Positions 10,665-22,101 of a stretch of 64,000 nt of DNA are shown here, one piece after another. The stretch spans positions 1-64,000 of the forward strand of contig JACKDR010000026.1 of assembly GCA_020633495.1 (NCBI GenBank), in the 5' to 3' direction. This stretch comes from Kofleriaceae bacterium (lineage in GTDB: Bacteria; Myxococcota_A; Polyangia; Haliangiales; Haliangiaceae). Position 1 is the stretch's first letter; the number at the start of each line of letters is the position of its first letter. A program made the translations under genes and the position numbers. The notes under the pieces were generated by a model that was not told the DNA's origin, did no database searches, and worked only from the letters and a program-made list of their open reading frames with translations.

Positions 10665-11357
10665 ATGGCAAAGGACGACGACAAGTCGAAGAAGGACGCG
10701 GCGGCCGCCAAGGCGAAGGCCAAGGGCGCCGCCGGCAAGAAGGCCAAGGCGGCCGATGCCGGCCCCGCGCCCACCTACAAGCGCGACCAGCCGCCCCGCC
10801 TCAAGCGGGTCTACGACTCGCAGGTTCGCGAGACCATGATGAAGGACTTCGGCTACGCCAGCACCATGCAGGTGCCGCGCGTCGTCAAGATCACCGTCAA
10901 CATGGGCCTCGGTCGGGCCAACCAGGACAGCAAGATCATCGACAGCGCCGTCGAGGAGGTCAAGGCGATCACCGGCCAGGCGCCGGTGGTGTGCAAGGCC
11001 AAGAAGGACGTCGCGACCTTCAAGCTCCGCAAGGGCCAGAAGATCGGCGTCATGGTCACGCTCCGCCGCGAGCGGATGTGGGAGTTCCTCGACCGGCTGT
11101 GCAACGTCGCGCTGCCGCGCGTCCGCGACTTCCGCGGCGTGTCGCCGAAGGGCTTCGACGGGCGTGGCAACTTCACGCTCGGCGTCCGCGAGCAGATCAT
11201 CTTCCCCGAGATCGAGTACGACCAGATCGACTCCATCAAGGGTCTCAACATCAGCATCGTTACCACCGCCAAGACCGACGCGGAGGGGCGGGCCCTGCTG
11301 GCCCAGCTCGGCATGCCCTTCCGCCAGACGGCTCCCGCGCAAGGAGCGGCCGCATGA
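10665..11357 (+). CDS. rplE: 50S ribosomal protein L5 with a long Lys/Ala N-terminal extension
   Basis: L5 binds 5S rRNA. At 230 aa it is about 50 longer than the usual 179. The extra length is an N-terminal extension rich in Lys, Ala and Asp (residues 1-45) before the conserved RLKRVYDSQVRETMMKDFGY. The core motifs PRVVKITVNMGLG, ITGQAPVV and FTLGVREQIIFPEIEYD are normal. The extension has histone-like composition and could bind RNA; this is inference. The start codon has an AGGAATCAG ribosome-binding region upstream. The 3' end overlaps rpsN by 4 bases. Confidence 0.96.
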   Translation: MAKDDDKSKKDAAAAKAKAKGAAGKKAKAADAGPAPTYKRDQPPRLKRVYDSQVRETMMKDFGYASTMQVPRVVKITVNMGLGRANQDSKIIDSAVEEVKAITGQAPVVCKAKKDVATFKLRKGQKIGVMVTLRRERMWEFLDRLCNVALPRVRDFRGVSPKGFDGRGNFTLGVREQIIFPEIEYDQIDSIKGLNISIVTTAKTDAEGRALLAQLGMPFRQTAPAQGAAA

Positions 11358-11533
11358 GCACTCTCGTCGACAGGCTCCCGAAGAAGCACAAGTTCAAGGT
11401 CCGTGTGCGCAACCGCTGCAAGCGGTGCGGTCGGCCCCGCGCGTTCCTGCGCAAGTTCGAGATGTGCCGCTGCTGCTTCCGTGAGCTCGCCCTGCGCGGC
11501 GAGATCCCGGGCGTGGTCAAGTCGAGCTGGTAG
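11354..11533 (+). CDS. rpsN: 30S ribosomal protein S14, zinc-binding short form
   Basis: This 59-aa S14 is the short (type Z) form, about 61 residues, rather than the long 101-residue form. The zinc ribbon is seen as CKRCGR followed by CRCC about a dozen residues later. The start ATG at 11354 overlaps the rplE stop (ATGA). It ends GEIPGVVKSSW, the standard C-terminus. Zinc-dependent S14 often has a zinc-independent backup gene elsewhere; none is in this window. Confidence 0.97.
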   Translation: MSTLVDRLPKKHKFKVRVRNRCKRCGRPRAFLRKFEMCRCCFRELALRGEIPGVVKSSW

Positions 11534-11545
11534 GAGGACCGTACC

Positions 11546-11944
11546 GTGTCGATGACCGATCCCATCGCCGATTTCCTGACGCGGATCCGCAACGGTATCC
11601 GCTCCCGCAAGCAGGCGGTCGCCTGCCCGCGCTCGAACCTGAAGGTTCGCATCGCCGAGATCCTCCGCCAGGAGGGCTACCTCGACGCGATCGCCACCGC
11701 CGAGGACTCGCCGCAGGGCAGCATCACCGTGACGCTGCGCTACGACGGTCGCTCCGGCTGCGCCATCACCGGCCTGCGCCGGGTGTCGCGCCCCGGCCAG
11801 CGCAAGTACGTGCCGGCCAAGGACGTCCCGCGCGTCCGTAACGGGCTCGGCATCGCCATCCTGTCGACGTCGCAGGGTCTCATGACCGACCGCGAGGCGC
11901 GCAAGCGCGGCGTGGGCGGCGAGATCCTGTGCGAGGTCTGGTGA
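11546..11944 (+). CDS. rpsH: 30S ribosomal protein S8
   Basis: S8 binds the central domain of 16S rRNA and in E. coli represses the spc operon. The GTG start at 11546 gives 132 aa; an in-frame ATG at 11552 is possible. MTDPIADFLTRIRNGIRSR at the start and the C-terminal GLGIAILSTSQGLMTDREAR...GGEILCEVW are canonical. It has an AGGAGGACC ribosome-binding site. It is followed by rplF after 3 bp. Confidence 0.98.
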   Translation: MSMTDPIADFLTRIRNGIRSRKQAVACPRSNLKVRIAEILRQEGYLDAIATAEDSPQGSITVTLRYDGRSGCAITGLRRVSRPGQRKYVPAKDVPRVRNGLGIAILSTSQGLMTDREARKRGVGGEILCEVW

Positions 11945-11947
11945 GCC

Positions 11948-12490
11948 ATGTCGCGTATCGGCAAGCAGCCTGTCGTGATCCCCACGGGCGTCACGCTCGA
12001 GATCAAGCCTGAGACCCTGTCCTGCAAGGGCCCCAAGGGGACCCTGACGATCCGCCGCCACAAGGCGATCGAGATCAAGCAGGAGGGCAACGAGGTCACG
12101 TTCACCCGCTCCAGCGACCACAAGGACGTGCGCGCGGCGCACGGCCTGATGCGGGCGCTGACCGCCAACCTGGTCACCGGCGTGACCAAGGGCTTCGAGC
12201 GCAAGCTCGAGATCAACGGCGTCGGTTACCGCGCCGAGGTCAAGGGCGACACGATGGTCCTGACCCTGGGCTACTCGCACCCGGTGGAGTACAAGCTCCC
12301 CGCGGGCGTGTCGGCCAAGGTCGACAAGAACATCGTGATCCTCTCGGCCATCGACAAGCAGATCCTGGGAGCGGCGGCCGCCGAGATCCGGGGCTTCCGT
12401 CCGCCCGAGCCGTACAAGGGCAAGGGCGTCAAGTATGTCGAGGAGACCATCCTCCGCAAGGCGGGTAAGGCCGCCGGCAAGGGCAAGTAG
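11948..12490 (+). CDS. rplF: 50S ribosomal protein L6
   Basis: L6 lies near the sarcin-ricin loop and factor-binding site. It is 180 aa, normal for the family. It starts MSRIGKQPVVIPTGV and carries the conserved LEINGVGYRAEVKGDTMVLT, the GYSHPVEYKLP segment and the C-terminal signature RPPEPYKGKGVKYVEE. It ends in a short Lys/Ala tail. The gap to rplR is 2 bp. Confidence 0.98.
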   Translation: MSRIGKQPVVIPTGVTLEIKPETLSCKGPKGTLTIRRHKAIEIKQEGNEVTFTRSSDHKDVRAAHGLMRALTANLVTGVTKGFERKLEINGVGYRAEVKGDTMVLTLGYSHPVEYKLPAGVSAKVDKNIVILSAIDKQILGAAAAEIRGFRPPEPYKGKGVKYVEETILRKAGKAAGKGK

Positions 12491-12492
12491 CC

Positions 12493-12873
12493 ATGGCGGG
12501 TCACGTCAAGATCGTCACCCCGAAGCTGCGCCGCCACCTCCGCCGCAAGGCGTCGGTGCGCAAGCGCATCGAGGGCACCTCCGAGCGCCCGCGCCTGTCG
12601 GTGTTCCGCTCGGCCAAGCACATCTACGTGCAGGCCGTCGACGACACCACCGGCCGCGTCCTGGCGTCGTCGTCCGACCTCGAGAGCGAGATCAAGGCGG
12701 CGGCCGAGGGCAAGCACAAGAAGGAGCGTGCTCGTCTCGTCGGTCAGGCCCTGGGCAAGAAGCTCATGGCCCAGAACGTCGAGGCGGTCGTCTTCGACCG
12801 CAACGGCTTCATGTATCACGGTCGCGTCAAGGAAGTCGCTGACGGCGCCCGCGAGGCCGGCCTCAAGTTCTGA
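12493..12873 (+). CDS. rplR: 50S ribosomal protein L18
   Basis: L18 binds 5S rRNA with L5. It is 126 aa, a little longer than the common 117-120. The motifs RLSVFRSAKHIYVQAVDD, VGQALGKKL and the end VVFDRNGFMYHGRVKEVADGAREAGLKF are typical. It starts two bases after rplF, and 39 bp separate it from rpsE. Confidence 0.97.
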   Translation: MAGHVKIVTPKLRRHLRRKASVRKRIEGTSERPRLSVFRSAKHIYVQAVDDTTGRVLASSSDLESEIKAAAEGKHKKERARLVGQALGKKLMAQNVEAVVFDRNGFMYHGRVKEVADGAREAGLKF

Positions 12874-12912
12874 TCGACGACCCCGTACGCCCCCCAGCAA
12901 GAAGACCCGCCC

Positions 12913-13413
12913 ATGATCATCAATCCCGAAGAGGTCGGCGAGCTCGTCGACAAGGTCGTCTACATCAACCGCGTCGCCAAGGTCGTGAAGGGCGGACGTC
13001 GGTTCTCGTTCTCGGCGCTGGTCGTCGTCGGTGACCAGAACGGTTACGTCGGCGCTGGCCTGGGCAAGGCCAACGAGGTGCCCGAGGCGATCCGCAAGGG
13101 CAACGAGCGCGCCAAGCGCAACCTGTTCCGCGTGCCGCTGGTCAAGGGCACGATCCCCCACGAGATCATGGGCGAGTTCGGCGCGGCCCGCGTGCTGCTC
13201 CGTCCGGCGGCTCCCGGTACCGGCGTCATCGCCGGTGGCGGCGCGCGGCCCGTCCTCGAGGTCGCCGGGGTCACCGACATCCTCACCAAGTCGTTCGGCA
13301 CGGCCAACAAGCACAACGTCATCCACGCGGTCGTCATGGCGCTCAAGTCGCTGCGCTCGGCCGAGCAGGTGGCCAAGCTGCGCGGCAAGACCGTCGCCGA
13401 GATCCGGGGCTAG
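12913..13413 (+). CDS. rpsE: 30S ribosomal protein S5
   Basis: S5 contributes to decoding accuracy and is the site of spectinomycin resistance in loop 2. It is 166 aa. The double-stranded RNA-binding fold appears as VYINRVAKVVKGGRRFSFSA. The domain 2 motifs GYVGAGLGKANEVPEAI and RPAAPGTGVIAGG are also intact. The spectinomycin loop (VVKGGRRFSF) is the sensitive type. The start ATG follows AGAAGACC. It is 2 bp before rpmD. Confidence 0.98.
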   Translation: MIINPEEVGELVDKVVYINRVAKVVKGGRRFSFSALVVVGDQNGYVGAGLGKANEVPEAIRKGNERAKRNLFRVPLVKGTIPHEIMGEFGAARVLLRPAAPGTGVIAGGGARPVLEVAGVTDILTKSFGTANKHNVIHAVVMALKSLRSAEQVAKLRGKTVAEIRG

Positions 13414-13415
13414 TC

Positions 13416-13601
13416 ATGGCGCTCAAGCTCAAGGTCACCCAGGTTCGTAGCGGCATCGGCCGTCCCGACACCCAGCGGCGCACGCTGGCCGGGCTCGGGC
13501 TGGGCAAGCTGCACAAGTCGGTCGTGCTCGAGGACACCACCTCGATCCGCGGCATGATCCTCAAGGTCAGCCACCTCGTCACTGTCGCGCCGGTGGAGTG
13601 A
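13416..13601 (+). CDS. rpmD: 50S ribosomal protein L30
   Basis: L30 is a small 50S protein not found in all bacteria. It is 61 aa, normal size. The signature KVTQVRSGIGRPDTQRRTL and LGLGKLHKSVVLEDT, then GMILKVSHLVTV, is the full family pattern. It starts 2 bp after rpsE and ends 11 bp before the rplO start. Confidence 0.97.
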   Translation: MALKLKVTQVRSGIGRPDTQRRTLAGLGLGKLHKSVVLEDTTSIRGMILKVSHLVTVAPVE

Positions 13602-13612
13602 AGGAAGTCATC

Positions 13613-14068
13613 ATGGGCACCACGCTGCACACCCTCCGCCCCAACCCGGGCGCGACCAAGCCGAAGAAGCGGCTCGGTCGTGGCCGCGGCTCGGGCACGG
13701 GCAAGACCTCCGGCAAGGGCGTCAAGGGCCAGAAGGCCCGCCCCGGTCACCACGGCGCCGAGTGGGCGTTCGAGGGCGGCCAGCTGAGCATGGCGCGCCG
13801 CTACCCCAAGCGCGGCTTCAAGAACCCGTTCCGGGTCGAGCAGTTCCCGGTCAACGTCAGCACCCTCGAGGACAAGTTCGAGGCCGGCGAGACCGTCGAC
13901 GTCCAGGCGCTGCGGGACAAGGGCCTGCTGCCGAAGAAGGCGAAGGTCGTCAAGGTGCTCGGCAACGGTGAGCTCACCAAGAAGCTGACCGTCAAGCTGC
14001 ACAAGTTCTCGGCGATCGCCCGGCAGAAGGTCGAAGCGGTTGGCGGGGTAGCCGAAGTTGTCGAGTAG
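13613..14068 (+). CDS. rplO: 50S ribosomal protein L15
   Basis: L15 is a late-assembly 50S protein. The ATG at 13613 is chosen because AAGGAAG (13601-13607) lies at the right distance; an overlapping in-frame GTG at 13598 is less likely. The protein is 151 aa, starting MGTTLHTLRPNPGATKPKK. The Gly-rich RLGRGRGSGTGKTSGKG region and the GGQLSMARRYPKRGFKN signature are intact. It precedes secY as usual. Confidence 0.97.
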   Translation: MGTTLHTLRPNPGATKPKKRLGRGRGSGTGKTSGKGVKGQKARPGHHGAEWAFEGGQLSMARRYPKRGFKNPFRVEQFPVNVSTLEDKFEAGETVDVQALRDKGLLPKKAKVVKVLGNGELTKKLTVKLHKFSAIARQKVEAVGGVAEVVE

Positions 14069-14087
14069 CGCTAGAACCTAGGTCCCC

Positions 14088-15416
<1,329 letters not shown>

Positions 15417-15435
15417 GCAGGGCGGGGCGGGCGCG

Positions 15436-16218
<783 letters not shown>

Positions 16219-16259
16219 AGCACAGCTAGCAACCTGACGATCCCCCGACGAGTGAAGCC

Positions 16260-16373
16260 ATGAAAGTCCGAGCCTCCGTCAAGCCGATCTGCCCCAAGTG
16301 CAAGGTGATCAAGCGCAAGGGAATCGTCCGTATCATCTGCGCCAACCCGCGCCACAAGCAGCGGCAGGGTTAG
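16260..16373 (+). CDS. rpmJ: 50S ribosomal protein L36, zinc form
   Basis: This is a 37-codon gene, the smallest in the cluster: MKVRASVKPICPKCKVIKRK, then GIVRIICANPRHKQRQG. The CPKC...C...H zinc ligands define the zinc-binding form of L36. It sits 41 bp after map and 16 bp before rpsM, exactly the classic spc-alpha junction position. infA, often just upstream, is absent. Confidence 0.97.
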   Translation: MKVRASVKPICPKCKVIKRKGIVRIICANPRHKQRQG

Positions 16374-16389
16374 GTCAAGGAGTCTCGCG

Positions 16390-16773
16390 ATGGCTCGTAT
16401 TGCCGGTGTCGACCTCCCCCGCAACAAGCGGATCGAGATCGCTCTCACGTACATCTACGGACTCGGCCGTCGCGCCGCGAACGTCGTGCTCGACCACGCC
16501 GGCATCTCGCCGGACAAGCGCACCGACGATCTCGACGAGAACGACGTCCGTCGCATCCGCGACGCGATCGAGGCCAACTTCCGCGTCGAGGGCGACCTGC
16601 GCCGCGACGTCCAGCTCAACATCAAGCGGCTGATCGACCTCGGCACCTACCGGGGCATGCGCCATCGCCGCAACCTGCCGGCGCGCGGTCAGCGCACCCA
16701 CACCAACGCCCGTACCCGCAAGGGGCCGCGTCGGATGGCCATCAAGAAGCAGGGCGCCGCGACCAAGAAGTGA
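16390..16773 (+). CDS. rpsM: 30S ribosomal protein S13
   Basis: S13 forms intersubunit bridges and contacts P-site tRNA. It is 127 aa. MARIAGVDLPRNKRIEIALT at the start and the C-terminal YRGMRHRRNLPARGQRTHTN plus ARTRKGPRR are canonical. The last 20 residues form a basic tail. It follows rpmJ after AAGGAG and precedes rpsK by 62 bp. Confidence 0.98.
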   Translation: MARIAGVDLPRNKRIEIALTYIYGLGRRAANVVLDHAGISPDKRTDDLDENDVRRIRDAIEANFRVEGDLRRDVQLNIKRLIDLGTYRGMRHRRNLPARGQRTHTNARTRKGPRRMAIKKQGAATKK

Positions 16774-16835
16774 GGCCGTCCTCGTCATCCGACGCGCGAC
16801 GGTAGACGCAGACTTAGAGGAGCTCGATCCCACCG

Positions 16836-17237
16836 ATGTCCACTGCATCGTCCGGCCCCAAGGGCAAGCAGAAGAAGAAGGTCCGGAAGAACATCCAGAC
16901 CGGCGTCGCCCACGTGGCCGCCACCTTCAACAACACGATCGTCTCGATCACCGACGTCAGCGGCAACGTGATCGCGTGGTCGTCGTCCGGGACCTGCGGG
17001 TTCAAGGGCTCGCGCAAGTCGACCCCGTTCGCGGCCCAGCTCGCGGCCGAGGACGCGGCCAAGAAGGCGATGGAGCACGGGCTCCGCAACGTCACCGTGT
17101 TCATCAACGGCCCGGGCGCCGGCCGCGAGTCGGCCCTGCGCGCGCTCAACGCGGTCGGCCTCAAGATCAACCTCATCCGCGACGTCACCCCGGTGCCGCA
17201 CAACGGCTGCCGGCCGCGCAAGCGTCGGCGGGTCTGA
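16836..17237 (+). CDS. rpsK: 30S ribosomal protein S11
   Basis: S11 lies in the platform of the 30S subunit. It is 133 aa. The N-terminus is Lys-rich (KGKQKKKVRKNIQTG). The core GVAHVAATFNNTIVSITDVSG, GFKGSRKSTPFAAQLAAE and C-terminal TPVPHNGCRPRKRRRV are intact. A TTAGAGGAG ribosome-binding site lies upstream. The order S13-S11-S4-alpha-L17 is normal. Confidence 0.98.
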   Translation: MSTASSGPKGKQKKKVRKNIQTGVAHVAATFNNTIVSITDVSGNVIAWSSSGTCGFKGSRKSTPFAAQLAAEDAAKKAMEHGLRNVTVFINGPGAGRESALRALNAVGLKINLIRDVTPVPHNGCRPRKRRRV

Positions 17238-17269
17238 CCTCCCACCGGAAGACCCAGGGGACCTAGACG

Positions 17270-17899
<630 letters not shown>

Positions 17900-17924
17900 T
17901 TGTTCGCCCTCGATAGGAGAACGC

Positions 17925-18938
<1,014 letters not shown>

Positions 18939-18944
18939 TTCGTC

Positions 18945-19364
18945 ATGCGTCACCGTAATTCTGGCCGGAAGCTGGGCCGCAACTCGGCGCACCGTGATGC
19001 GCTGTGGAACAACCTGGTGACCGCGCTCTTCGTGCACGGTCGCATCGAGACCACCGAGGCCAAGGCCAAGGAGCTCCGCCGGCACGCCGACAACACCATC
19101 GGGTGGGGCGTGCAGGTCTCGGAGCTGATCGCCAAGGGCGAGGGCATGAGCCCGGCCGAGCGGACCAAGGTCGTCCACGCCAAGCGCATGGCGCGCCGCG
19201 TGGTCAAGACCCAGGCCGCGATGGACCGGCTGTTCAACGAGATCGGGCCGCACTTCGCGACCCGGCCGGGTGGCTACACCCGCGTCCTCAAGTCGCGCAT
19301 CCGCAAGGGCGACGCGGCGTCGATGGCGCTCGTCGAGCTGGTCGGCCTCGCGCCCGAGGCCTGA
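18945..19364 (+). CDS. rplQ: 50S ribosomal protein L17
   Basis: L17 lies at the tunnel exit. It is 139 aa. MRHRNSGRKLGRNSAHRDAL and the TTEAKAKELRRHADNTI motif are typical, with an extended loop (WGVQVSELIAKGEGMSPAERTK) and the C-terminal GGYTRVLKSRIRKGDAASMALVELVG. It begins 6 bp after rpoA. It is the last gene of the cluster and is followed by a terminator-like hairpin. Confidence 0.97.
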   Translation: MRHRNSGRKLGRNSAHRDALWNNLVTALFVHGRIETTEAKAKELRRHADNTIGWGVQVSELIAKGEGMSPAERTKVVHAKRMARRVVKTQAAMDRLFNEIGPHFATRPGGYTRVLKSRIRKGDAASMALVELVGLAPEA

Positions 19365-19415
19365 GCTCGTCGTCGGTCGCCGGCGCGTCATCAAGACGCT
19401 GGCAAACTGTGATGT

Positions 19416-19453
19416 CCGCCCCAGCTTTCCCGCTTGGGGCGGCTGTCGTTTTC
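19416..19453 (+). terminator. Intrinsic terminator after rplQ
   Basis: An inverted repeat pairs CCGCCCCA (19416-19423) with TGGGGCGG (19435-19442) around an 11-nt loop, an 8-bp GC-rich stem. A T-rich stretch (CTGTCGTTTT, about 19443-19452) follows. It lies about 50 bp after the rplQ stop, the expected place for the end of the supercluster. Confidence 0.7.
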
Positions 19454-19492
19454 GGGCTATAGAGAGCCGATCCTAAGCCCTGGAGTACCTTC

Positions 19493-21043
19493 ATGACCCG
19501 CTCCCTGACCCTCGCTGCCGCCCTCTTGACCACCCTGGCCGTCGCCGTGCTGCCCGCCTGCCGCGGCTCCGGTGACGACGTCGTGGGCGACGACACCCAG
19601 CCCGACGGCGGCACCAACCCCGACGACGTGTCGATCTACGACATCCAGGGGACGCTGCCGGTCGACGGCGCCGCCATCAACGTGCGTGGCGTGGTCGTCA
19701 CCGCGATCGACAACTACGGCGGTCGCAAGGGCAACTTCTGGGTCGAGGAGCCGGCCGGCGGCCCGTACTCGGGCGTGCTGGTCTACGGCGCCGATCTCGG
19801 CGCGGTCGCGGATCTCCAGGTCGGCGATCTGGTCGACCTCGAGAGCGTGGTCAAGGACGAGTTCGCGCTGGTCGACGACACCACCGGCCGCACCACCACC
19901 GAGCTGGTGCCGCCCGACGGCGGCGCCATCGTCGTGACCGTCGTCGGCACCGGCACCGTGCCGGCGCCCGCGGTCGTCGACTCGCTGGCCATCGGCCAGA
20001 TGCTCGACCAGGCCGACCGCGACGCCGAGTGGGAGAAGTGGGAGGGCGTCCTGCTGCAGGTGAACAACGTCTCGATCACCAGCGGCCTGCGCTCGATCAG
20101 CTCCACCGACACCACCTTCGTCGAGTTCCAGGTCACCGGCCCGGTGCGCGTCGACTCCAGCCTCACCGCCCTGATCGATCCGGTCACCGTCGACGACTGC
20201 CTGGCCTCGGTCACCGGCATCGGCGACTACTTCTTCAACTACAAGATCCTGCCGCGGACCACCGCCGAGATCGCCACCGGCGGCTCGGGCTGCCCGGCGC
20301 AGGAGTCCGACGCCACCGCGTGCGACAACGGCATCGACGACGACGCCGACGGCTTCGCCGACTGCGCCGACTTCAGCTGCCAGGTCCTGCCGGCGTGCCA
20401 GACCGACACGACCGTGTCCGACGTCCAGATGGGCACGGTCAGCGGCGCGGTGACGCTCAGCGGGGTCGTCATCACGGCCATCAGCAAGGACGGCAAGCAC
20501 CTGTGGGTCGCCGACGATCCGGCGGCTGCCGCCTACAACGGCGTCTACGTCTACCGCGGCTCCGGCGCGGCGGTGCTCACCGGCGAGTTCGTGATCGGTG
20601 CGACCGTCGACGTCCACGGCACGGTCTCCGAGTACGACCCCAACAACACTGGCAACCCGCTCACCGAGATCCTGGCCTACAGCGATCAGGGCGGCGCGGT
20701 GACGTTCGTGTCCGCGCCGGGCACGGCGCCGACGCCCATCACCAACCAGACCGCGGCGACGCTGGCCGACTTCACCAACGGCGAGCCGTACGAGGGCGTC
20801 CTGGTCCAGCTGGCCAACATGAAGGTCACGGTCGTGACCACCTCGGGCCAGCGCCGGACCCTGTCCGACGGCACCAACACGATCGTCATGGACGACGACG
20901 CCTACGACTACCAGACCGCGTACCCGGTCGACACCTGCTTCGCGACCATCACCGGCGTGATGACTACGAACACGTTCGACAACGAGCGTCGCATCCTGCC
21001 GCGGCCCGGTGACATCGTCGATACTGGTGGTACCTGCAACTAA
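19493..21043 (+). CDS. Lipoprotein with a duplicated OB-fold-like domain
   Basis: This is a 516-aa predicted lipoprotein. The N-terminal signal LTLAAALLTTLAVAVLPAC ends in a lipobox Cys (about residue 23). Two similar repeats of about 210 residues follow; each begins with a D-V-Q/D-I-Q-G-type strand (SIYDIQGTL, TVSDVQMGTV) and ends with ILPR...TGG.C. They are joined by a Cys/Asp-rich linker, CDNGIDDDADGFADCADFSC, which resembles calcium-binding motifs common in myxobacterial surface proteins. The repeats resemble OB-like beta domains found near secreted nucleases, but no enzyme domain is present. Function is unknown. The final TAA stop is formed at the insertion sequence boundary. Confidence 0.8.
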   Translation: MTRSLTLAAALLTTLAVAVLPACRGSGDDVVGDDTQPDGGTNPDDVSIYDIQGTLPVDGAAINVRGVVVTAIDNYGGRKGNFWVEEPAGGPYSGVLVYGADLGAVADLQVGDLVDLESVVKDEFALVDDTTGRTTTELVPPDGGAIVVTVVGTGTVPAPAVVDSLAIGQMLDQADRDAEWEKWEGVLLQVNNVSITSGLRSISSTDTTFVEFQVTGPVRVDSSLTALIDPVTVDDCLASVTGIGDYFFNYKILPRTTAEIATGGSGCPAQESDATACDNGIDDDADGFADCADFSCQVLPACQTDTTVSDVQMGTVSGAVTLSGVVITAISKDGKHLWVADDPAAAAYNGVYVYRGSGAAVLTGEFVIGATVDVHGTVSEYDPNNTGNPLTEILAYSDQGGAVTFVSAPGTAPTPITNQTAATLADFTNGEPYEGVLVQLANMKVTVVTTSGQRRTLSDGTNTIVMDDDAYDYQTAYPVDTCFATITGVMTTNTFDNERRILPRPGDIVDTGGTCN

Positions 21044-21065
21044 CCCCAGTGTTCGCTTGGGTTGA
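21041..21065 (+). repeat. Left terminal inverted repeat of the IS630 element
   Basis: This 25-bp repeat includes the TA target dinucleotide at its outer end. It pairs with 22053-22077 with four mismatches in the middle. The first three bases also serve as the TAA stop of the lipoprotein gene. Confidence 0.85.
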
Positions 21066-21109
21066 TCCGAGGTCTTGAAACCTGGATCCGGCTCTGATCT
21101 GCTGGCTGC

Positions 21110-22065
21110 ATGGCAGAAGCGCACTCGGTCGAGCTGCGGGCACGTGCGGTCGCAGCGTACGAAGCCGGCGTTGGCAGCTACCCCCAGGTCGCCGCCCGGT
21201 TCGCGGTCGGCGAGGCATCGGTGAAGCGCTGGGTGCGCCTGCATCGCCGCGCTGGCGTTCTCACGCCGTCGCCCAAGGCTGGCGGCGTGCCCTCTCGGAT
21301 CTCGCTCGGCGATCTCGAAGCGGCCTTGGCGGTCATTCGTGACGCGACGGCTGGCGAGATCACCGCCGAGTTCAACCGCACGCGCCCTCGCCGCGAACGG
21401 GTACACGTCTCGAGCATCAAGCGCGCGCTGCGCCGACACGGCTACGTTGTAAAAAAAAGCGCCGACGGCCGTTGGAGAGTCTACGGCCGGACGTCGTCGC
21501 AAAGCGTGCGGCCTACCTGAGGAAGATCCGCCGCGTGCCGGTCAAGCGGCTCGTCTTCCTCGACGAGTCGGGCATGAATCTATCGATGAGTCGGAGCCAC
21601 GCCTGGGTGAAGCGTGGAGAGGAGCTCATCGACCGAGTGCCGGTGAACTGGGGCACGAACCTCACCTTGCTCGGTGCGATCCGTCTCTCCGGGTGGGTGG
21701 TCCTGACCAGCATGTTTGCAACAGCGAACAAGGACCGCTTCGTGGCCTGGTTGAAGGCCAAGATGCTGCCGAAGCTCCGCCGCGGCGACGTCTTGGTTAT
21801 GGACAACCTGCGTGCGCATCACGACCCACGTGTGGCGCTCGCCTGTGCAGCTCGCGGAGTTCGAGTCATCTACCTGCCCCCGTACTCGCCGGACTTCAAC
21901 CCGATCGAATCAGGCTGGGCACTCCAGAAGCAGTACGTTCGTCGCGTGGCGCCGCGCCAGCCCGAAGCTCTTCGACGCGTCGCGCGACGCGCACGCCATC
22001 GCGTCACAGAACGGCATTGCCGGAACTGGTTCACTCACTGCGGCTACCCGGCTCAACCCAACTGA
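21110..22065 (+). CDS. IS630-family transposase (two frames joined by -1 frameshift)
   Basis: This DDE transposase is made by ribosomal frameshifting. The first frame starts at the ATG at 21110 and runs to 21520, giving the helix-turn-helix DNA-binding domain (ELRARAVAAYEAGVG, ASVKRWVRLHRRAG). A run of eight A's at 21451-21458 lets the ribosome slip back one base. Reading in the second frame then continues to the TGA at 22063-22065. The -1 frame reads KKKRRRPLESLRPDVVAKRA, then the catalytic core FLDESGMN (D), VMDNLRAHH (D) and YSPDFNPIESGW (E), all three acidic residues in place. The stop codon lies inside the right inverted repeat. Confidence 0.9.
21451..21459 (+). promoter_or_regulatory. 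Slippery A-run for programmed -1 frameshift
   Basis: Eight A's followed by G occur where the two transposase frames overlap. In the first frame the codons read GTA-AAA-AAA-AGC. Slipping back one base gives AAA-AAG and enters the frame that encodes the DDE core. This is the usual arrangement in IS630 elements with two frames. Confidence 0.8.
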
Positions 22066-22077
22066 TCTCTGGGGTTA
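22053..22077 (-). repeat. Right terminal inverted repeat of the IS630 element
   Basis: It is the reverse complement of the left end, with 21 of 25 bases matching. It contains the transposase stop codon and ends with the TA target duplication. Confidence 0.85.
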
Positions 22078-22101
22078 GTCTTGTTCTGCTAGCCTGCCCT
22101 C

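Larger units (their letters stand above)
21041..22077 (+). mobile_element. Complete IS630-family insertion sequence
   Basis: The element is bounded by TA dinucleotides (21041-21042 and 22076-22077), the target-site duplication expected for IS630/Tc1-type transposition. Its 25-bp terminal inverted repeats match at 21 positions; both begin TAACCCCAG and end TTGGGTTGA. It encodes one transposase in two overlapping frames. Removing one TA plus the element would leave AAC-TAG, so the upstream lipoprotein gene would keep a stop codon at the same place. The element looks intact and possibly recently inserted. Confidence 0.9.
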
